Assembly (NCBI GenBank): GCA_948470475.1
Contig: OX419337.1
Span: forward strand, 38,698,505-38,762,504
Direction of reading: 5' to 3'
DNA length: 64,000 nt
Source: Galaxea fascicularis
Lineage: Eukaryota > Cnidaria > Anthozoa > Scleractinia > Euphylliidae
Below, piece by piece: positions 48,241 to 59,600 of the stretch. Made by a program: the position numbers and the translations under genes. Below the pieces are notes generated by a model. That model saw only the letters and a program-made list of their open reading frames with translations, searched no databases and was not told the origin of the DNA. Position 1 is the first letter of the stretch. Each line of letters starts with the position of its first letter.

Positions 48241-48306
48241 AAAGCTGACATTTCGACCGTAAGCCCTTCGTCAGAGTGAATCCGACGAGGGGCTAACGCT
48301 CAAAAC
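48241..48306. repeat. Inverted pair of hammerhead-ribozyme-like motifs
   Basis: On the minus strand CTGACGA (48274-48268) is followed by a short stem-like segment and then CGAAATGTCAGC. On the plus strand, starting at 48282, CCGACGAGGGGCTAACGCTC is followed by AAAAC. These resemble the CTGANGA...GAAAC core of hammerhead motifs reported in Penelope-like retroelements. Both copies carry changes from the core, so they may be inactive relics. Confidence 0.4.
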
Positions 48307-48427
48307 CAAATTATTAATTATAGAACTCCCATCCAAGGGAGTTAAGGCTTCATAGCAATATCGTCGACCCAACGAAAACAATCGTATTTAGAGCTTTGAT
48401 AATAGAAGCGTGAAGCAAAAAGGAATA

Positions 48428-48775
48428 GGGAGCTTAAGCAACGACAACAGCGACGCCAACGAAAGTGTCATTTCAAAATACAACTTCTCGCTTTTGAAAC
48501 TCTTTCGCAATTGTTCCATTCTGTTTAACTTAGAAAATGTTGGCGAACTTTCTAAGAATAAAGTTACTATGAACGACGTCAAAGTTAAAGGAAAAAGAAA
48601 GAAAAATTTACCGTCATTGGCTCAGGTTCTTGAGAAATCCTATAACTGGTCATTTCACGTTGTTAATTTGCAGAGGACGGCAAAGAAATGTACCAAAATG
48701 TAAACGCACGTGCTGGGCGACTGTTTTTGCTCATTAAGCCTATTGCTTTGTGGCGTTCCTGTTGCTTAAGCTCCA
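48428..48775. mobile_element. Terminal-inverted-repeat element, 348 bp, TA-flanked
   Basis: The left end GGGAGCTTAAGCAAC pairs with the right end GTTGCTTAAGCTCCA, and TA flanks both sides (48426-48427 and 48776-48777). It explains the 97-codon open frame over this stretch. It ends 47 bp from the SEC14-like stop codon and probably overlaps that gene's 3' UTR. Confidence 0.65.
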
Positions 48776-48822
48776 TAATGAGATGCACAACTCAAACCCC
48801 TTGCTTGCTGTATAGCTGAGCG

Positions 48823-48919
48823 TCAAACAATACTGTCTGCTTGTGAATTCTCCTTTTTCCCATTTCTTGAAATTTCTTCTTCGGATTCAGAATCTGCCTC
48901 ACTCACCATCACGTGGTAC
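48823..48919 (-). CDS. SEC14-like exon 14: last GOLD strand, acidic tail and stop
   Basis: The acceptor is CCTTTAACAG. It encodes YHVMVSEADSESEEEISRNG and onward, with TGA at 48825-48823. YHVMV is the last GOLD strand; the Glu/Ser-rich tail is probably disordered. Confidence 0.85.
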
Positions 48920-51900
48920 CTGTTAAAGGATTAAAGTAACAAAAAGATATTAATAACCATTTTGAAAAGAAAAAACAATAATGCAGTGCATTGTTTAATA
49001 TAACAAAGTGTCTAAATGGCCGGCAGCCGGTCAAGGTTGTAAAAACACTAAATGGCCGGCAGTCCGATTCGGGCTCCCTTTCAAGGGCTTTGTTTTCCTT
49101 AGACTTGGTACTTTAGGGAGATTTAGTGTGTTTTAGGTTAGGGATTAGGGCTAGGAGTCAAGGAATATGGACGTTTGTTATTAGGCTTGAAGATTTTGAC
49201 CGGCTGCCGGTCATTTAGACGATTTGTACTTTGATAGTTTATATTAATAAAAGTGCATCGCTTTCTTAACGGTTACTTCGATAGTTAAGTCTGTAAATGT
49301 CGTCTTTTGTTGAAAATATCATAAATTCCTCAGTTTTTCTGAATTTGTCAAGGAAATATCGGACTGCCGGCCATTTAGTGTTTTTACAACCTTGACCGGC
49401 TGCCGGCCATTTAGACACAGCCTTAATATAAGGATACGCGACGCAATTAAGACACTCAAGGCCCTTTGCAGGCCAGCCGGAATGAGCCGGTAGGGCATCT
49501 GACAGGACCACCCTGAGTTTATGATAAATAACGGTGTCTTCTTCTGAAATAGTTTTCCTTGTGAGGATTTTGACAGAATCCTAAATACAGTGTAATCACT
49601 CAAACACTACTGATCAATATCAGGTTGCTGAAAGGCTGCTTAACCCTTAAGAAATTAAACATTGGCCGGGTCAGTCTTTGGGGTTAAGTGTTAAAAGGTG
49701 GTCTCGACCTTGGAGTCTACTGGATGACATAACAGAGTTCATTCTTCCGATGCCACCAACTTTCATCTCAAAAAGTTACCCCAGATAACACGTTGGAAAA
49801 CCGCAATTGATGCTCCTTTGAGTTGGAAGGCTATTCGTCTAACAACAAACCCACCTGATCGTTCTCGACAGCCATCTACAATTTGAATTGTCCCATACAA
49901 GTGTGCAGATTCCCGGGCAGGGTGGGGAATAAAACCTAAACCAACGAAAACAGACCGTTGTCACACTTAACAGCGTCATTTATTTGAAAGGAGAGCTTTG
50001 AGCAGTTTGACATTTTAAGACGTCCTTTTGGCAAGCGCGCAAAAAAATTGATTTTGATTGGCTCCTATTTTGAGTGGCGGAATGTTTTAATGCCACGCAA
50101 GCAGAATAAGGTCAGAGATCATTTTCTGTTGAAACGCAGTATGGTGGTTTCTTATGCAGGGGACTTTAAGGGCCTTTCTTCGGAATTTTTCGGGTGTTTT
50201 TTAGAGTTGCCTTTCATTAGGATTAAAAAATTCCGCGATGTTTCCTTGACCTTGACTCACTGATCAAAACCAATCTTCTCTGACCATCGAAAGCGAATAC
50301 TTGGACAAAAGAAGGGAGAGGCGAAGCCAGAGAAATCAATTTATTTGTAAATTTCACAAAAAATTAGCCAATTTCTTCAAGTCCTTGTCTTGCGTCCAGT
50401 AAAGACCAATAAAGACTGAGTTGGTAGTCTTCTCTTAATTCGTTTAGAATATCAACTTACCCTGTAATTGATGATTCACAGTCTAAAACCGGTTCCAGTT
50501 CCTCTACCCAAATATCTTCAATGTCGTTTTCTTTATCTTCCCAGCCTGAGTGTGGCATGGGTTTGAATTTGACACCAAACTGAATGTCTTTACTGCAGGA
50601 AAGTGAAAATAAGAGTTAGAAAAACCGCCAACAATATTACAATACCTTGAAAGGATCTTGGCCAATAATTTAAGAAATACAACAAAATGAATTTCAAACA
50701 GACAAAACATAAACTGTGAACAAAACTGGCATTTGCGAAAAATTCCAATTTTTTTTAATGGTAACCATTCATGTTTTCCTTCTTGAAATGATTTGCTTTG
50801 ATTAAAAGCCGACTTCAAATTGCAAAGTGATGTTATTAATCTATAGAATGGCTACTGATTACCTTGTTGCCTTGAAATACCAAGCAATAGACAAGTCAGT
50901 CTTCTTGCCATCATATTCTACTGAATAGGTAAAATTCTTCTTTGCTCCTGAATGGACGGATAACACACAAAACAATCAAAAACTTTCATAAGTGTGGAAA
51001 AAAATTGTCCGGACAGGGTAATTTGTAGCCTTTTTTGGTAAAATCAAGTTGGCAAACCCCAAGATATCCCTAACTCTGTGCTTAAGTCCTTATTATGAAT
51101 TACCAGTAGTCTCACAAAAATCATCCTGAAAGTCAACATAAGGCTGTTATTTTTTCATGCAGTCCTTCAAAAACAAAATTGCTACCTACTTTAAAGGGAA
51201 CCTACACTTATTGACTCTAAACATTGTAAGTAATACATACAAAACATTGAGTACCAGGGCTGTCATTAAGGGCCGGGGGCCAGGGCTTTTCTCGTTGTAT
51301 TTTGAGGTATGTCCCTGGGTACTTTGATATAAAACCAGCATATTGACTTCACTACAGCAACTCAAATCCCCGGCTATATTTTGTATATCCACACCTACTT
51401 CAAAAATCAGTGACAGCCCTGGGATACCATTAATACTTATTTCAAATTTTAAATGTCCTGGGCTTTGCTTTCACAGAATATCTCCACCTTTGTTCAGGAA
51501 AGTTATTGGAAATTCAAGGGAGGGCAAGCTTCTGATGACAAAATTTCTAGGAGGTCGATTGGTTGGAGCTTCAAACCAAAAATCCCTCTGAAGGAATGTT
51601 TGATTTTATATCAACCTTTTAATGTCTACGAGTCACGAGTGATAAATTTCTTCTTATAGTAACACTGCTCCATCAAACATAAAGGTTGTGAGAAAAAGGA
51701 ATTGATCAACAAGTAACAAAGGTCTTAATTGCTTAACAAATTCTCCTCATTATTACCATAGAAAATGTATGGAGAACAGTTTGGAGAATATATATGCTGA
51801 TGTTAAAGAACAACTCACCTATTGTCTGTTCAGTAAGTCTGGGGAGGTCTCTAACTTCTAACTGATGACAAAAAAGAAGAACCGTGTTGATCAGTGTTTC

Positions 51901-52214
51901 TATTAGTTTCTGTAATATTTCCTCACTTTGATATTGTTAATAATTTATTGGGATACCATTGGAATGAAAGCTGAACAGGGTTGGCGCAGTGGTTAGAATG
52001 CTCACCTTCCACCAGTGTTTCCAAGGTTCGATTCCCACATTTGGTGTCATAAGTGGGCTGAGTTTGTTGGTTCTCTACTCTGCTCCAAGAGGTTTTACTT
52101 AGGGTACTCTGGTTTTCATCTCTCCTCAAATTGTTTAGAGTTTATTGGATTTACAGTCTCCCTAATTAGTAGAGCACTCGTGTTTGGCTAGAATGATTTG
52201 AGACTTAAGTAAAG

Positions 52215-52273
<59 letters not shown>

Positions 52274-55200
52274 AGGTGACCATCCTCACCATGTGTTTAG
52301 GTATAGGAGGTAGACAGCCTCCCTGGCACCTGCAAGTGCCACCAAATTCTTCAGGAAGATCTTCAGGGTTAAAGTACTCCAGAAGTTTCTCAAGCTCAGA
52401 GCTTTTAAGAACTACACATTTTGCTCTAGTTTTAGGATCAAGGAAGATCTTGGCAATTTTCCATAAGACAGGAAAAACCCTGAAAATGAATGTGAATGGG
52501 AATAAATAATACTGCAACAAAACAACATAATTCAGTTAGCAGCACGTTTTGAAAAAGAAGAGTAAATGGAAAATGTAGCCATGGACAGATTCACTAATGA
52601 CACTGATTTCTGAAAAAAAGAAACATTCGCAGTGTTCTCACTTCAAGGAATCATAGTTCTGAGAATTTAAAAACTGAATTTTGTGCAAATTGCCAACACT
52701 CAGCAGAACAGAATAGAAGTCTCAGGGACATGCACCAATGTCAACTTATTCAGTCTCCCTGCTGGGACACAATTTGTCAACAGTGGTTTATGAACCTGCA
52801 GCTCCATTGCCATGGGCATAGTACAATTTACAGAATAGGGATGGCATAGTACAGAAATAATCACTATGAAATTAATAGTTTGGTAGTTACAGCTTTCAAC
52901 TACCGTAATTAAGGCAAAGCTTCTGTGTCGAGCCACCTCAACAGGAAGTGCCAAGGAGTCAAAAAGGGAAATTAACAGCAGCTGAAGAAAAGAGAACTTT
53001 TAACCCTTAAACTCCCAAGATCTGATTATAAATTCTCCTTTCTAGCTGCTATACATTTCCTTGTACATTAGTTAAAGAGAATTTAGGGTTATATCAAGAT
53101 AACACTCTCTGGCTGATAAATTTGTTTATTCTCATCACCTGTCTGTTGGACAATATATTGACATTATAAGGAGAAGTTACATGCTAATCACTGAGAGTTA
53201 ATGGGTTAAAGGGGATGTGGGAGTGGTTGATGCCCAAAAAAAAAAAACATTTTCGTGGTGCTTCCCGAGGCAAGGAAAAGGGAATTGAGTCAGGTAATGG
53301 TGAATCAACTGATAATTTTTATCCCAGCCATATGTATAGTAGGACTTGGCCATTTTCTGTAATTGCACCTAACTCCCTTTGACTTACCAGGGGGTATTGA
53401 CAATAAAGATCTGGAAATCAAATCAAATGACCAAAATGTAAATATAGTAACAACAGAAACAAAGAAATAAAAATATTAGCATATTAAATAGAACAAAAAA
53501 TGTTAGAAGCATGAAAGCACAAAAAGAAAATTGAACAAAATAACAGCAAAATAAAAGCAATTATTATAGCAAATTAAAATAATTTTATTTCTTTTTGGCT
53601 ATGACATGCTGAACAATAAAATATTAGATTAAAGCCTACTATTGAAAACAAAAATGTGATTGGAATAAGCAGGGTTATTTCGGGATCATCTCCCTCATCT
53701 TTGCTGGCCCTTGAAACCTTTATCTACCCTAGTTACGGACCACTAAATGGCAGCCAAGCAGATTTGATGTGGGCCCTCAAGAGTCCCAATTCAGAAAAGT
53801 TTGATTCATTTTGTTTCGTGGCATGAAATTTCAGCTGCAATAAACAAACAAAAAAACTTGCTGTTCACTTATGAAATTTGGGTTTAAAAATAATTTTGGC
53901 AATTTACTTTATATTTTGCTCTCATCACCATCTGATGATAAATAACTCAACTCAGTGAGCTCCTGTGAGATTAAGCATACCTTCCCCATTCTTTCTGGAT
54001 AGTATTCTTGATCTAGTCTGGCCAATCTTTTGAAAGCATTCAAGGCCTTTCTGTTTTGAAACAACAACAAAAATCAAAAACAAAAAAAACAAGAAAAGAA
54101 AGTTAACATAAAAATGGTATAAAATATCATCACTCAAATATTTCAAGGAGAAACAGTAATTTATTTTAATAATATCATTTTCTTTTCAAAGTCTCGAGCA
54201 TTGACAAAAGGCAAATCAAATCAAATAACTTTATTTATCCACAGTATTCTCATCAGTTACACTACGAGTACTACTATAAAAATACTTCTTACAAAATTCA
54301 TAATATAAACTACAGTATCTAACACTACTAACAATAAATTAGGTAAACTGCTTTACATGAGAGCCATGTTTAATTAAGCAATTACATTGAAAGAAGCTGC
54401 TGCAGCCAGCATGGAAAGATGCTAGAGATCCTGCCTGTCTTAAGTGAGTTGGTAAACTGTTCCAACACTGCACCACTATATCTGAAACTGTTCTTAAGAA
54501 AAGTGGTGCAAGGAAGAGGGACTACCGGTATGCTCGACTAATCTTGATTGAAGATAATCAGGAGCGAGCCTATTTAGAGATTTATACACCATGCAAGCTT
54601 TTTGTATCTGGTGCTGAGATTCAAGCAATTCAACACTTGAAAAGGTATTCAGTATTGGTGTCAAAGGCAGCAGAGGTCAGGATTCTAGCAGCACGGTTTT
54701 GTAGCTTTTGGAGTTTATTAGCAAGAGTTTTATTAGCAAGGCTGTACATGTAAATTGAAACCACCAATCATCTACCTTCTCATTACTATATCTCTACCTT
54801 ATCAATAAAACAGGATATGAGAATACAGGAAATGATCACCAGGGATGAATTGAGTCTATGTTGATACAAATTCTCCCTACATGTAGCATACAAAATAAGT
54901 GAGATGTCTAAGGAGGATACACATGTTGATACTGAGAATCAAAGGGTTAATAGCCAGTCACTACTAACAATGAGTTTACCTCAGCAACATGGTGGCTCCA
55001 GCCATATCATGGATGTGTACCATTGTCTCTACTGGTCTGCCCTGAAACAAAAGCCAAACACAACACCAAAAGTGATTATGGGTCACAAAGCCAAGGAACC
55101 CAGGGTTGTAGCTAAGAAATTACTCAGCCAGTTTAGGTAGCAGTTGAGCCAGCTAAAGCCGACATGGGTGTAGGTTACCATGTGTTCGCTGGCCAAAATC

Positions 55201-56626
55201 CAGCCAGTGATCACCTCTTTCTCACCTGGCAAATTTCGCCGGCAGCCAGCGCTTAGCGACAACCCTGGGAACAATATTGCCAAAAAACAAAAACAAAAAT
55301 AATGGCATGGGAGAAGGGATAAAGAGAGAGAAAATGCTTGCCTGTAAACTCATGATCTTGAAGAACACTTTTGTTCCAATTAAGGCACAAATTTTAGAAG
55401 CCATGTTCAAACAGATTAGTTCCCTTTTAAAGAAATGGTACAGGGGCTGGGCATTCCTTTACTCACAAATTCCTTGGAAAGTTCTTCCATTCTTTGTATT
55501 TGTTTCTCATTATTCCAAATATGCCAGCCAATATACTGCTCTGTTGGAAGCTAAACAGAAAATAAAAGTGTTGTTCAATAAAACATTGAAGGCATGTCCC
55601 TCCCACAAAATCTCCAGTTTGTCTTAGATACCTACAGGACCCCCCCTCCCCCTCCCCCCTATTGCATATGATCCCCACCAAAATTGACTAACGGAAATTT
55701 TTGTCTGTCCAGCTAAATTGTGGACTATCAATTACTCTGTATATAAACCAAATTTAATCTATGGACACCAAATTCGGTAACCCTAAATTCTATTCTGGGG
55801 CTTTCAATACAGCAAAAAAACAGCAAATTCAAATTCTGTCCTGTTACACTAAATTCAGTAACAATTCTATCCCGTCCTACCAAATTCGGATATATCATAT
55901 TCTATCCTGTGTCACACTAAATTCGGTAACATCAAATTCTATTCTGTAACACTAAATTCGGCAATGGCAAATTCTGTTCTGTAACATTAAATTTGACAAC
56001 ATCAAATTCTATTCCGTAACACTAAATTCAGAAAGGTCACAACATCAAATTCCATTCCGTAAATTTGGTGAGGTCAAATTTGGTTTACATACAGAGAAAT
56101 TGATAGTCCACAATTTGGTTGGACAGACAAAAATTTACATGAGTTAATTTTGGCGGGGATCACACGCAATACCCCCCCCCCCCACCTTCATTTAATTTTG
56201 CAGTACTGGTTTTGTATGATTATGGAGAAAGAAAAAATCCAGAGTATATATAAATAGTGTATGTTACTGACCTTTAGTAGGGCCACTGTGTCTTGTCTTC
56301 CTGTGTGTTCAATGTAGCATGGCCTTCCAAACTTGTCATGTTTGTGAAAAGCACAAGAGATGATCTTGATTCAAAGAGTAAAACAACCTCCAGTTAGAGT
56401 GAGTGAAGATAAAAGGGTAGAGGTGAGGTCTTGCCTGTTTCCTTTGTTTTTTGTCTTTTCCATTTGTTTTTTCTATTTTGAGTATTAGAGAAGGAGCATG
56501 CAGGAAAAGTGATTGAACCTGTTGGACTACAAAGCCGAAACCGGTTGGCTCAGTTGGTAGAGTGCCGGACTACCGTGCGGGAGGTCGTGGGTTCAATCCC
56601 CGGCCGGACCAACACTCAGGGTCTTT

Positions 56627-56659
<33 letters not shown>

Positions 56660-59600
56660 GACATCTGCAAATTGTTAGACTTTCTAGTCTTCTCGGATAA
56701 GGACGATAAACCGGAGGTCCCATCTCACAACACTTCAATGTTCATAACCTTGTGGGACGTTAAAGAGCGCACACACTAATCGGAAAGAGTAGGGCATGGA
56801 GTTCCCGGTGTGCTGGTCTGGTCTTTCTGCTATTTCATGATTTCATGGGTTGGGTGGGTTGGATGATGTAAACCGCATTTGAATATATATACATTGAAAA
56901 TGCGGTATATAAATCCATTCACCATTCACCCACCTTTTTCAATTCATTATCTAAGGGTCTCTACCAGAAAAGAAAACAAGACAAATAATTAGCAAAAAAA
57001 AAATGGACAAACTGATAAATGAAATTCAAAGTACATCTTTTTTTAATTCAAGGACTAGCTGAAAATGGAACTGCAAGTTATATAGGTATGATATTAGCAG
57101 AATATTTTTTCATCATTTGAATACCTGTACACTACAAAAATTAACTGGCAAACAGACTTGTCACATTTAAAATGAAGTGCCATCATTGACTTTAGATGAC
57201 CCAATGTCTCAAGATAAAATTATCTGTAGCCAAGAAAGCATGCCAGGGGTTGGGCTTTAAATAAGTCAAGTACGTATCAAGGTGTTTGGACAAATTCAAC
57301 TTTAGGTCATAAAATAAATGCATGTGAACTAAAAAGTGTAAAAAAGTTATGAACATATTTGGGAAATCTGAAATCTGAGGCTGATTTACTACTGAACTTG
57401 TGCCCTTCATTTAGTATGTCTTGGGAGGAGCAAAACTATATGCAGCTTAGCTGATTCAGGTGTTATTTTAGTATGAATGGGTACCAACAATCTTAACTAC
57501 ACTTACCTCATTCTTGAGTATATTATCAATGTCATTATTTATTCTCCATTCTCTTGTGGCTGTGTATTGTCTACCAATGAAATGAAGTAATGCTTTTTTT
57601 TATGAACTCAAGACTTTAAGGAGGTTGGTAGAAGTGCAAACAAGACATAAAACACATCCTGTGATTTCAAGCAGCTACACGGAGGAAACTTGGGTTAACA
57701 AGATCTGACTAGTAATTCTCCCTTCAAGCTGCCATATATTTCCTTATTAATTACTTAAGAGAGTTTGGTGTTTTATTAAGATAACACCCTCCAACTGATA
57801 AATTTGTGTTTTCTCTTCACCTGTTTGCTTTATAATGTATTGAAATATGTGAGGAGAAGTAGGTATCACATAAATCACTCCAGGGAGTTAAAGGGTTAAA
57901 ACAGTCTTTTACTTATAAACTTATAAACTTAAGATTGTTAAGTCAGTCATCAGTACATCCATCAATAGTTCAACCTAACCATTAAACCATCAATGCATCC
58001 AGACTTTCTGCTTTGAATAACATTCCCAAAAATGACAACAAAGAAAATGGAAGAAAAGAAAGGAAGAGCTTGTGGAGAGCTGTCATGAACAGCTCAATTC
58101 TGATATATTTGTATGGATTGAATGCTCAATGTTGTATTTGGCTTGAAGAGCAACTCCAAAAAAACTGTCAACAAAGAACCATGTGCTGTCATATTTTATT
58201 AAATTTCACTAATTCACTAATTTAAAATCTACAAAAGAGCGATTTACATATCAAAAGCAACAAGAAGCAAATGATTTATAATGATTGGCATAAAAACGCA
58301 AAACCACATACTTGTGAGCTGCTTTAGGATCAAAATTTCGTGCCCTCAGAAATCTCAACAGTATTGCCTGCAAACAAAATTAGTATCAATCATGATACCT
58401 ACAAGGCTGACTCATGGTTAGAATATCTTGCAGACTGACACCTTTTTATACTTGCCGCACAGCTATCATAAAAGAATAGAGAATAAGTGGAGAAATCACA
58501 TAATTGTGACATCAGTGTCTTGATTTCTTTTTATGGTGAAAATTAGAGTTGCAGCCAAGAAACATATATATTATTCTTTTTTGTCATTTTTTTTGTGTTT
58601 TTATCAAGATTTTTGGCAAGTGTCAGTGCATTTGTAGAATCTCTAGTTTATGTACAGGATATAAGGAAAGTTAGCATCCAGCCAACTGTTCTAACAGCTG
58701 GAAACCATAATTTCATGACACACAATGAGGAATTCATGCAACCCCACAAAAATTTGAAGAAACTTAATGGGCAAATTTCCCTCAGATTCGTTCAGAGGAG
58801 ACTGTTTTACTGCCAATATTTTTCCTGAAAATCAAACAAAATACAACCTAAACATAAGCATGCATTTTTTTTCCAACACTCCAGTTATTCAACGATTGTA
58901 CTTATTACTGGTAATAACTATGCATCTTTACCATCTTTATTTCACAAGATCTACAACTTTCTTAATTTATCAACTTATGTTGTCCCTGTTTTGGGCAAAT
59001 ATGTCAATCTTTAATTGTTGACTGATTTCATATGTGATTTGCATTTCAGAAGCTACATTGAAATGTCACAAATAAAACAAAAATTCAAATGCTGAAATTC
59101 AAATAAGATATTAGTTTTTAAATTGCAAACATTATTATGTTTTTCCAAAATATTATCAAACAACTTTTGATTCCATGGCAATCTCTGCCAAAATTATAAT
59201 TAAAATATCGAGCTTGCCTTGAAATTTTTTGACGAGAAACTCAAGGTGTTGATGTTAAGTTAAATAAATGGCACGTAATCGAGTTACATGCGAAACGCAA
59301 ATTAACAAAACAGCACCTACGACAGCAAGAACAACTCGATAACAGTTTTATATTAAACTCAACACACCTCATTGATATAAACACACTTGTGCATAAGCAG
59401 TTAGATACAGTTGTACGACAGGTCACACGGAAGGCTAATGTCATGTTTATAAAGTACAAAGTATACAAAATTTTCATTTTCTCGCAATTATTCACAGCCG
59501 TGCGCAAATTAACAACACCGATACATTATTTCGACATGTTTTGAGCGCACATGAAGGCAAACAATTTTCTTTAGCAAAAACTTCAGAAATTTCTAATCTA

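Noticed and set aside
48410..48703. 97-codon plus-strand open frame
   Set aside because: It lies almost wholly inside the 348-bp terminal-inverted-repeat element.
49266..49603. Minus-strand open frames with WPA and CKN repeats
   Set aside because: They translate the GGCCGGC arms of the 49004-49422 element and do not match the SEC14-like frame.
56540..56611. Possible functional tRNA gene
   Set aside because: Boxes A and B are present but the anticodon stem does not pair well, and the sequence continues into a SINE body shared with another copy.
59241..59507. Cys-rich 88-codon minus-strand frame in SEC14-like intron 1
   Set aside because: No signal peptide, no known cysteine pattern, and no splice signals tying it to the gene.
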